From the NCBI GenBank assembly GCA_003169845.1, contig PNAG01000011.1, positions 29,042 through 93,041 on the forward strand: DNA of 64,000 nt, read 5' to 3'. Position 1 is the first letter of the stretch; the number at the start of each line of letters is the position of its first letter. This DNA is from Candidatus Dormiibacterota bacterium. GTDB lineage: Bacteria; Chloroflexota; Dormibacteria; Dormibacterales; Dormibacteraceae. A program made the position numbers and the translations under genes. The notes below the pieces were generated by a model that searched no databases, was not told where the DNA came from, and saw only the letters and a program-made list of their open reading frames with translations. Below, piece after piece: positions 18,561-24,785 of the stretch.

Positions 18561-19945
18561 GCACGACGATCGCACCGGAACCCGATGTCGAGTGGCGTGG
18601 CGAGGGCGTCTCCATGAACGAGGTGCTCGGGGCGCTGAGCAACATCCGCAAGAAGTTCGCCCTGGCGGAAGTGGGCGAGACGGAGCTGCCGCACCCGCGC
18701 AACTGCATCATGACCCTGATCGCCGTCGCGTCCACGGATGCGGAGGAACGCAGGGCACAGCGCGCTGTGAGGGCGATCGGAAATCATCACCCCGCGCAGG
18801 TCATCGTGGTCCGCGACCAGCCGGAGCTGCGGAGCAGACGGATCGACGCCACGATCATGACGGACACGCTGCGACCGCAGCTCGGAGGCGCGATGCAGTG
18901 CGAGCTGATCACATTGCGCGTGCGCGGCGCCGCGGGCGAGCACCTGTCGGGCCTCGTCGACCCGCTGCTGATGAGTGGCGTTCCTAACTATCTCTGGTGG
19001 GTCGGCACTCCGACGTTCGGCAAGCGCGAGCTGGATGACGTGCTGAAGATCTGCGACGCGCTCTTCGTCGACTCCGCGCGCTTCGACGCCCCTTACCGGT
19101 CGTTTCTGGAGCTGACCACGCTGGTTTCGCAGTCCCACCAGAGTCTTGGGGTGGGCGACCTGCAGTGGGCGCGTCTCGAGCCGTGGCGCGAGAGCGTCGC
19201 GCAGTTTTTCGCCCCGGCGGACCGGCTTCCCTTTCTGAAAGGAATCTCGGAGATCGGCGTCGACTATTCCGGCGAAGGCCGTGGCAACCGAGTGGCGGCG
19301 GCCCTGCTCATCGGCTGGATGGCCTCCGCCCTCGGTTGGACGCTGCAGAAGTCGGCCGGAGGCGCGGGCGGGACCGTCGTCGCGCATTTTGCCGCCGAAG
19401 GCTGGCGGCCGGTGCAGGTCGCCATGAGGTCGGTGCCCAGGACGCACCTGGCGCAGGGAGAGATCGGCGCGATCCGGATCGGGGGGGCCGCCGCGGGCAG
19501 GACGTTCAACCTGTCGGTGCTGCGCGACCCGGAGCGCGCGCGCAGCGTGCGACCGGACGTCGGAGCCGGCGGCTACAGGCCTATCCACCCCACTGGCGGG
19601 GAGGACGAGGCGGGGCTCGAGATCGCGCAGCGCAAGGTGGAGTGGCACCGCGACGTGCTGCTGGAGAATTCCGAGCAGCTGCACCACACGGCAACCGGAG
19701 ACCTGCCGGGCGACAACCGGCCGCAGCCGCCCGCCGTGTTCGTGCGCGACCGGCGGCGACAGGACAGCTCGCGCGTTCTGCTCACTCTGATCGAGATCGG
19801 GGAGGCCGGCACGCTGCGGCACGTGCAGCAGGTCGAGCCCGAGGACGAGGCGACCCTTCTGCTGGAGATCCTTTCGCACGGCGCGCAGGACAAGGTCTTC
19901 GTGCGCTCGCTCACAGCCGCAGCCGAGCTGATGAGCGCAATTTAG
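18557..19945 (+). CDS. opcA: Glucose-6-phosphate dehydrogenase assembly protein OpcA
   Basis: A 462-residue OpcA protein, a non-catalytic partner that helps assemble or activate Zwf. Seen: ALSNIRKKFALAE and PHPRNCIMTLIAVAS near the N-terminus, SGLVDPLLMSGVPNYLWWVG in the middle, DALFVDSARFDAPY, then WARLEPWRESVAQFF. The C-terminal ~150 residues hold the less conserved second domain, and this copy is longer than many actinobacterial OpcA proteins (~300-350), with an extra hydrophilic tail. GTG 18557 overlaps the zwf stop by four bases; ATG 18614 is a later alternative. A palindromic repeat follows the stop. Confidence 0.9.
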   Translation: MSTTIAPEPDVEWRGEGVSMNEVLGALSNIRKKFALAEVGETELPHPRNCIMTLIAVASTDAEERRAQRAVRAIGNHHPAQVIVVRDQPELRSRRIDATIMTDTLRPQLGGAMQCELITLRVRGAAGEHLSGLVDPLLMSGVPNYLWWVGTPTFGKRELDDVLKICDALFVDSARFDAPYRSFLELTTLVSQSHQSLGVGDLQWARLEPWRESVAQFFAPADRLPFLKGISEIGVDYSGEGRGNRVAAALLIGWMASALGWTLQKSAGGAGGTVVAHFAAEGWRPVQVAMRSVPRTHLAQGEIGAIRIGGAAAGRTFNLSVLRDPERARSVRPDVGAGGYRPIHPTGGEDEAGLEIAQRKVEWHRDVLLENSEQLHHTATGDLPGDNRPQPPAVFVRDRRRQDSSRVLLTLIEIGEAGTLRHVQQVEPEDEATLLLEILSHGAQDKVFVRSLTAAAELMSAI

Positions 19946-19954
19946 TGGGGCAAT

Positions 19955-19993
19955 CTCCCCTCCTCCGCAAGGGGGAGGGTCACGGTGGGGGGC
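19955..19993. repeat. Dispersed GC-rich palindromic repeat, copy 3
   Basis: CTCCCCTCCTCCGCAAGGGG with GAGGGTCACGGTGGGGGGC lies between opcA and pgl and ends nine bases before the pgl ATG. It shares palindrome and tail with copies 2 and 4. Confidence 0.65.
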
Positions 19994-20001
19994 CGCGCAA
20001 T

Positions 20002-20673
20002 ATGGACACCTTCACGGTGCTGGACTCGGCCGAGGATGTCGCGGCGGCCGCTGCCGCCGACGTCGCCCAGGCTCTGCGCGAGGGCGCGCGCAGCCTTGTC
20101 CTGGCCGGCGGGTCGACGCCTCGGCGGTGCCACGAGCTCCTGTCTGAGATGGAGGTGGAGTGGGGGCGCGTGAGCATCCTGTTCGGAGACGAACGCTGCG
20201 TGCGCCCCGACCACCCGGACAGCAACTACCTGATGGCGCGTGAGTCGCTTCTGGATCGGGTCGCGCCCGCCACCGTCTACCGGATGCCGGCCGAGCTCGG
20301 ACCTGACGTGGGGGCGGAGCTTTATGCGCGGGTGGTCGCGGCGGTCGCGCCGCTTGACGTGGTCATGCTGGGAGTGGGGGAGGACGGCCACACGGCGTCG
20401 CTGTTTCCCGGCCATCCCGGGCTCAAGGCGACCGGGCTCGCAGTCGGCATCCGCAACTCGCCCAAGCCCCCGCCGGAGCGCGTCACGCTGACGCTAAATG
20501 TCCTGCAGACGGCGCGGCGGGTGATCATCGTCGCCACGGGCGTGGGCAAGGCTGACGCCGTCGCGCGAGCCAAACGGCACGAGGTGCCATCCGGGATGAT
20601 CGGGGGTGCAAGGTGGTTCATCGACCGCGCCGCAGCCGGCAATCTCCCCTCTCCCCGTCGGGGAGAGGGCTAG
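20002..20673 (+). CDS. pgl: 6-phosphogluconolactonase
   Basis: A 223-residue enzyme hydrolysing 6-phosphogluconolactone, the second oxidative step. Motifs: SLVLAGGSTPRRCHELL, FGDERCVRPDHPDSNYLMARESLL, and GVGEDGHTASLFPGHP, all typical of the DevB/NagB-like fold. ATG 20002 is the only sensible start; the frame is open upstream only as a shadow of opcA. The last ten residues (NLPSPRRGEG) and the stop TAG are encoded by a copy of the dispersed palindromic repeat, so the native C-terminus has been replaced or extended by the repeat. Confidence 0.93.
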   Translation: MDTFTVLDSAEDVAAAAAADVAQALREGARSLVLAGGSTPRRCHELLSEMEVEWGRVSILFGDERCVRPDHPDSNYLMARESLLDRVAPATVYRMPAELGPDVGAELYARVVAAVAPLDVVMLGVGEDGHTASLFPGHPGLKATGLAVGIRNSPKPPPERVTLTLNVLQTARRVIIVATGVGKADAVARAKRHEVPSGMIGGARWFIDRAAAGNLPSPRRGEG

Positions 20674-20683
20674 GGTGAGGGGC
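20643..20683. repeat. Dispersed GC-rich palindromic repeat, copy 4, overlapping the pgl 3' end
   Basis: TCTCCCCTCTCCCCGTCGGG then GAGAGGGCTAGGGTGAGGGGC. A strong hairpin (CCTCTCCCC / GGGGAGAGG) spans the last codons of pgl; the repeat's own TAG is the pgl stop codon. Confidence 0.75.
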
Positions 20684-20694
20684 TTAAGCTGGCA

Positions 20695-21375
20695 ATGTCG
20701 CACGTAGAAATCGTGCCTTCAATCCTATCGGCGGATGTTGGCCGGCTGGCCGACCAGGTGCGCGAGGCCGAGGCTGCGGGCGCGGACCGCATCCAGGTCG
20801 ACGTGATGGACGGGCATTTCGTTCCCAACCTCACGTTCGGGCCGCTCGTGGTGGAAGCCGTCCGACGGGTGACGAAGCTCCCGATCGAGGCGCATTTGAT
20901 GGTCGAGCGGCCGGAGCTGTTCATCAAGGCGTTCGCGAGAGCGGGCGCGACTTTGATCGAGGTGCAGGTGGAGGCGACGACGTCGCTGTACCGGACCGTA
21001 CAGTCGATCAAAGAGCTGGGCTGCAAAGCGGGCGTTGCGATCAACCCCGCGACCTCGCTCGAGGACCTCCGAGAGATCCTGCCCTACATCGACCTGGTCA
21101 ACGTGATGACGGTCGAGCCCGGATTTGGGGGGCAGAAGTTCATCACCCACAGCCCGGAGAAGATCAGCCGGCTGCGCGCGATGGTTCCGGACATGGAGAT
21201 CGAGGTCGACGGCGGCATCGACGCCAGGACGGCGCCGCTGGCGGTGAGCGCGGGCGCGACCGTGCTGGTCGCGGGCAGCTCGGTCTTCGCTTTCAAGCAG
21301 GGCGTTGCGGCGGGAATCAAGGCCATCCGACAAGCCCTTGCACCCTTCCCCCGCCAGGGGGAAGGCCTGGATTGA
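20695..21375 (+). CDS. rpe: Ribulose-phosphate 3-epimerase
   Basis: A 226-residue TIM-barrel enzyme interconverting ribulose and xylulose 5-phosphates. Seen: VPSILSADVGRLADQV at the start, VDVMDGHFVPNLTFGPLVVE, AHLMVERPELFI, GVAINPATSLEDL, VNVMTVEPGFGGQKFI, IEVDGGID and VLVAGSSVF. The residue before VDVMDG, normally a metal-binding His, is Gln (RIQVDVMDG), and the usual His in the later V-H-x-E-A motif is also Gln (VQVEAT). The other metal ligands, His in AHLMVE and Asp in VDGG, are present. The C-terminal residues FPRQGEGLD come from a palindromic repeat. The stop overlaps the rpiA start (TTGA). Confidence 0.92.
   Translation: MSHVEIVPSILSADVGRLADQVREAEAAGADRIQVDVMDGHFVPNLTFGPLVVEAVRRVTKLPIEAHLMVERPELFIKAFARAGATLIEVQVEATTSLYRTVQSIKELGCKAGVAINPATSLEDLREILPYIDLVNVMTVEPGFGGQKFITHSPEKISRLRAMVPDMEIEVDGGIDARTAPLAVSAGATVLVAGSSVFAFKQGVAAGIKAIRQALAPFPRQGEGLD
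21344..21365. repeat. Dispersed GC-rich palindromic repeat, copy 5, inside the rpe 3' end
   Basis: CCTTCCCCCGCCAGGGGGAA GG, a short palindromic copy that encodes the last residues of rpe just before its stop at 21373-21375. Confidence 0.6.
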
Positions 21376-22088
21376 CTGAAGAGCTCAAGAAAGCCGCAGC
21401 CCAGAAGGCGCTGGAGCTCGTCCAGGACGGCATGCTGCTCGGGCTGGGCAGCGGCTCGACCGCGAAGTACTTCACCGAGGGTGTCGGCCGGCTGGTAGCC
21501 GAGGGCATGAAGCTGCGCGCGGTGCCGACCTCGCGCGCGACTGCTGAGCTGGCGGCCGAGCTCGGGATCCCCATCGTGCAGGAGCCGGTCGGTCCGATCG
21601 ACCTCGCGGTGGATGGGGCGGACGAGGTGGACGGATCGCTCGATTTGATCAAGGGCCGTGGTGGCGCACTCTTCCGCGAGAAGCTGGTCGCCGCCGCTGC
21701 GAAGCGCTTCATCGTCGTGGTGGATGAATCGAAGCTGGTCAGGGAGCTGGGGGTGGGCGTGCTCCCGGTTGAGGTGCTGCCGTTCCTGTGGCGAACCACC
21801 GCAGAGCGATTGACCGCGCTTGGCGCGAGCCTCACGGTGCGAGGTGGGGAGGAAGCCCCCTACATCACGGACAACGGCAACCTGATCCTCGACCTGCTGG
21901 TCGAGGGCGGCATCAAAGACGCGGCGTCATTCGGTGATGCCCTGAAGAGGACGGCGGGCGTTGTGGAGCACGGACTGTTCGTTCGGATGACCGACACCCT
22001 GATCGTCGCCGGTCCAGAGGGTCCGAGGGTCGTAGGTAGACTTTCCGGCGGAGCGGTCGCACGGCCGAACAGCGCGCAGGACAAATGA
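21372..22088 (+). CDS. rpiA: Ribose-5-phosphate isomerase A
   Basis: A 238-residue enzyme interconverting ribose and ribulose 5-phosphates. Motifs: LGLGSGSTAKYFTEGVGRLV (phosphate-binding loop), DLAVDGADEVDGSLDLIKGRGGAL (catalytic Asp/Asp/Glu region) and FIVVVDESKLV. TTG 21372 overlaps the rpe TGA by four bases, which makes it the natural start. It is the last gene of the pentose-phosphate operon, so the operon encodes every enzyme of both branches. Confidence 0.95.
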   Translation: MTEELKKAAAQKALELVQDGMLLGLGSGSTAKYFTEGVGRLVAEGMKLRAVPTSRATAELAAELGIPIVQEPVGPIDLAVDGADEVDGSLDLIKGRGGALFREKLVAAAAKRFIVVVDESKLVRELGVGVLPVEVLPFLWRTTAERLTALGASLTVRGGEEAPYITDNGNLILDLLVEGGIKDAASFGDALKRTAGVVEHGLFVRMTDTLIVAGPEGPRVVGRLSGGAVARPNSAQDK

Positions 22089-22109
22089 AATGCTGGTGTC
22101 GCGCGCTTA

Positions 22110-22127
22110 CTCGACCGAACTAGGCGA
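22110..22127. repeat. Upstream inverted copy of the tRNA-Ser D-arm region
   Basis: CTCGACCGAACTAGGCGA here is the reverse complement, with one mismatch, of 22162-22179 inside the tRNA gene. The loop between the arms is 34 bases. Confidence 0.7.
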
Positions 22128-22154
22128 ATAACCGTGATTGCTACAGTTGCTCGC

Positions 22155-22246
22155 GGAGCGGTCGCCTAGTCCGGTCGAGGGCGCGGCACTGGAAATGCCG
22201 TAGGCGCGCAAGTGCCTCGAGAGTTCAAATCTCTCCCGCTCCGCCA
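22155..22246 (+). tRNA. tRNA-Ser(GGA)
   Basis: A complete class II tRNA. The acceptor stem GGAGCGG pairs with CCGCTCC, followed by G and an encoded CCA. The anticodon stem CGGCA/TGCCG encloses the loop CTGGAAA with anticodon GGA. A long variable arm AGGCGC-GCAA-GTGCCT and a T arm GAGAG-TTCAAAT-CTCTC follow. It reads UCC and UCU serine codons. Confidence 0.95.
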
Positions 22247-22258
22247 CAATCACTACAG

Positions 22259-23791
22259 ATGATCGATGCGCGAACTCTTGCCCTCGTCGGCGCGGTCGCT
22301 GCGGTGACCATATGGGGCTCAGGCGGCCAGTCGCAGAGCATGCACCCGATCGTGCGCAGCTGGTCCGCCTTATGCCTGAACGTGCCAGTAAGCCGCCTGA
22401 TCATCCATCCGACGAGCTGCCGAGCGATCGGGCCGACCTCACTCATCGTGGACGGGACGGATACCAGGACCGGCAATAACCGAGAGATCATCACCGTCGC
22501 AGGTGACCGAGCGGCAAGCGCGACTGCAGGCGCGCCGTCACCCTCGACGTCCTTCTATGTTTTCGGCTCGTACATCGACGTCTGCGGTTTGAGCGCGACG
22601 AGCGAATGTCCGCTCTACAACGACGGGGCGATCGAAGGGGCCGCTTCCACAGGCGGGATCACGATCCTCGACTTCGGCGCTCCTTGTTTTGAGCCGACAA
22701 CGCTCGCCTGGGGCACGCAGCTCTTCAACAGCCAAAGCTGCACCCCGGACAGCGCGCTCGTGTTCCTTGCCCAGGCATGGCTTCGTGGCTACCAGACGAA
22801 CCCGAAAGGGTCCGCCTCACCTGGCTACATCCTCGCGGCGGGCACCAGCAACAGCCTGACGGCTGCGATTCCCGGCAACGCCATGACCCCGGCGCAGATG
22901 TCGTCGCACGGCCAGGCATGGTTCGGCTCCGTCGTCAATCCAATCGCCGGCGTGGCGCGCGCCCTTCCCGCACCGGTTGCGATCTGGGCCGGCAATGACA
23001 TCGAGCAGTCGAGCGACGGCAACTGGTATGACGGCCCCACCACCGGAGCCTGGGTTGACGGCTACGCGGCCGCATCCAAAGCGTCCAAGCCGTGCATTGC
23101 GAGCCGGACTGGATTGATGGTCGACTATGGCGACTACGTGCCGAACGAGCCAGGGTGGTCGCTAGGCGCCGTCTACCACGTGGCGTGGCAAGCGGCGCCC
23201 GCCTGCCCCTTACCGGAGATCTACAACACCGTGAACGCGAGCGAGTGGCAGAGTGTCAACAGCTACGCCCAGAGCATCGGTTTGGAGCGCATGCAGTTCA
23301 CCGGGGTGTTGTCCGAGGATGGCGCGTCCGGGACCTTGTCCGGCGCGGAGAGCTGGAGCGCATTGAGAAGCGCCACCGGCCAGTCCGCGCCCTACTTGAG
23401 TGTCATCGGAGAGACATCATTGATGCCAGCGGAAGTGCCCGACCCAGCAGTGGCGGTCACGGCGGTTCCCGGGCCGGCGCTGGCGACCGTGAGCTGGTCG
23501 GCTCCGGCCTGGGATGGAGGCGCTGCGGTAACGGCCTACACGGTCACCGCGTACGCGGCGGGGAAGCTTCCGCTGGTGCGGACTGTCACTGGGTTGCCAG
23601 TCCCGGAGACAGTCATCGTCGACGGATTGGCCAATGGCACCACATACACCTTCGACGTGATTGCGACGAATCGCGTGGGAGCCGGACCGCAGTCACTACC
23701 GTCGGCTGGCCTCACCCCAAGCGCGCTCTTCAATACTGACAAGGAGCCTCGCCTCAGGGGATCAGTAGGTAGGGTGAAGTCGGAACGTTGA
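22259..23791 (+). CDS. Secreted protein with a C-terminal fibronectin type III domain
   Basis: A 510-residue protein of unknown function. The first ~22 residues (LALVGAVAAVTIWG) are a weak signal peptide or anchor. Residues ~30-400 form one globular region rich in W, C and G (FYVFGSYIDVCGLS, AWFGSVVNPIAGVA, WAGNDIEQSSDGNWYDGP, ALGVY-like AVYHVAWQAAP) that may be a TIM-barrel glycoside-hydrolase-like fold, but I cannot name a family. Residues ~405-495 are a fibronectin type III domain (ATVSWSAPAWDGGAAVTAYTV...ANGTTYTFDVIATNRVGAGPQS). The start lies 12 bases after the tRNA-Ser 3' end with no clear ribosome site, which suggests the gene arrived by insertion next to the tRNA. Confidence 0.65.
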   Translation: MIDARTLALVGAVAAVTIWGSGGQSQSMHPIVRSWSALCLNVPVSRLIIHPTSCRAIGPTSLIVDGTDTRTGNNREIITVAGDRAASATAGAPSPSTSFYVFGSYIDVCGLSATSECPLYNDGAIEGAASTGGITILDFGAPCFEPTTLAWGTQLFNSQSCTPDSALVFLAQAWLRGYQTNPKGSASPGYILAAGTSNSLTAAIPGNAMTPAQMSSHGQAWFGSVVNPIAGVARALPAPVAIWAGNDIEQSSDGNWYDGPTTGAWVDGYAAASKASKPCIASRTGLMVDYGDYVPNEPGWSLGAVYHVAWQAAPACPLPEIYNTVNASEWQSVNSYAQSIGLERMQFTGVLSEDGASGTLSGAESWSALRSATGQSAPYLSVIGETSLMPAEVPDPAVAVTAVPGPALATVSWSAPAWDGGAAVTAYTVTAYAAGKLPLVRTVTGLPVPETVIVDGLANGTTYTFDVIATNRVGAGPQSLPSAGLTPSALFNTDKEPRLRGSVGRVKSER

Positions 23792-23998
23792 GAGGAGACA
23801 AATCTCTCCCCAATACCGCAACCTGCGTAAAGCAACCTGCGGTATCGCTCGCGGATTGGGAAGGCAACCCAGGGCCTGAGGTCAGGCGGCGGAAGCACGT
23901 TCAGAAAGTTCAGGTGGGTGATGAGCTGATCATTGCCGCTGCGACAGTTCGAAAGGCATCAACGATGCCCCGCTCGACGTGCCTTGCTGGCACATCGC
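23792..23998. other. Gap before a tRNA-like 3' end
   Basis: About 200 bases with no gene. It holds small inverted elements (for example ACCTGCGGTA near an AATACCGCAACCTGCG) and GGCATCAACGATGCC at 23956-23970, which can form a 5-bp hairpin. It does not fold into a complete tRNA by eye. Confidence 0.3.
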
Positions 23999-24026
23999 TA
24001 GGGTTCACTTCCCTCCCGCTCCGCCA
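23998..24026 (+). other. tRNA-Ser-like 3' end, possible attachment-site remnant
   Basis: CTAGGGTTCACTTCCCTCCC followed by GCTCCGCCA. 24 of 29 bases match the last 29 bases of the tRNA-Ser gene, and the final 13 (TCCCGCTCCGCCA) match without change. No matching 5' tRNA half is present upstream. A partial 3' copy on the far side of an inserted gene is what integration at a tRNA leaves behind. Confidence 0.45.
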
Positions 24027-24039
24027 ACCGTTCTGCTCG

Positions 24040-24657
24040 TTACGCGGGCCGTGCAGGACCCGATCGTGGACACGAGTCTGGCGATTTGAACCACAGCGGT
24101 CCCACCGCGGCACTCTGATCGTGTGGGAAGCCCAAGACGCTGTAGTGAACTTTGATCGAGTCGATGATCACGAATTGTCCGCCGCTGTTGTACTCGCAGT
24201 TGGTCATCTGAAGGTGAACGGCGACTGCTCCCGCCTGCCCAGGATTCAGATTGATCGGGCGAAAATCCCTGGCCGACCACGTCTCGTCAACATTGAGAGT
24301 GCAGCAGCCGCCCGGATCGGCAAATACAGCCGGCCGCGCTTCCATGACGTTGACCAGTGCGTGTGAGTCGGACGAGCTGGTTTCAATCCCGGTGACGGTG
24401 ATTCCAACGACTGCGTGGTTGTCGAGCCCGAGGACCAGGGTGACCAAACCCCCGTCGACGTAGTTGAACGTGACAAGGGGGTAGTTGCTGACGGGCGGCT
24501 GGCCCGGTACCCATTGAAGTGATGATTCACCCGAAGCAAGTGGCTGCGTATACACGGCGGCGAAGCCGTAGGCAGCGACAACGCTCAGGGCGCCCAGCAA
24601 GGCCGCCCAGCCGCGGATCCCAAGTTGGCGGCCTCGCAACCTGACCATCGGTGGCAC
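24040..24657 (-). CDS. Hypothetical membrane-anchored exported protein
   Basis: A 205-residue protein I do not recognise. A basic start (MVRLRGRQLGIRGW) leads into one membrane helix (AALLGALSVVAAYGFAAVY), so it is a type II anchored or secreted protein. The exterior is a beta-rich domain (VTFNYVDGGLVTLVLGLDNHAVVGITVTGI) with a vicinal Cys pair (GGCCTLNVDE) and two more Cys. Either ATG 24657 or ATG 24648 could start it. It has no close partner; the plus-strand tRNA-like remnant lies just beyond its stop. Confidence 0.6.
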   Translation of the reverse strand: MPPMVRLRGRQLGIRGWAALLGALSVVAAYGFAAVYTQPLASGESSLQWVPGQPPVSNYPLVTFNYVDGGLVTLVLGLDNHAVVGITVTGIETSSSDSHALVNVMEARPAVFADPGGCCTLNVDETWSARDFRPINLNPGQAGAVAVHLQMTNCEYNSGGQFVIIDSIKVHYSVLGFPHDQSAAVGPLWFKSPDSCPRSGPARPA

Positions 24658-24697
24658 CGATTCTATCCCTGAAAAGCCGTCGTCGCCTTCGAGTTGG

Positions 24698-24784
24698 CTA
24701 TAGGCGAACGATGGCTACGGCGCCGAAGGCGCTGACGTCTTTGTCGCGGGTCCAAACCTCGCCGCCATGTGTGAGCGCTGTCAT
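24698..24784 (-). pseudogene. C-terminal remnant of a PIN-domain (VapC-like) toxin gene
   Basis: On the minus strand a short frame reads MTALTHGGEVWTRDKDVSAF then GAVAIVRL and a TAG. The pattern hydrophobic-x-H-G-x-x-x-WTxDxDFxxFxxVxxxxP/L is the usual end of PIN ribonucleases, with the last acidic residues of the active site (RDKD). No start, no N-terminal half and no antitoxin are present, so this is a fragment squeezed between two genes. Confidence 0.4.
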
Positions 24785-24785
24785 C

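Noticed and set aside
22247-23997. Phage or conjugative element
   Set aside because: No integrase, relaxase, replication or structural gene is visible; only the tRNA-end repeat supports mobility.
23900-24026. A second full tRNA-Ser gene
   Set aside because: Only the T arm, acceptor 3' strand and CCA fit. There is no GGAGCGG 5' strand and no pairing anticodon stem around TTCGAAA.
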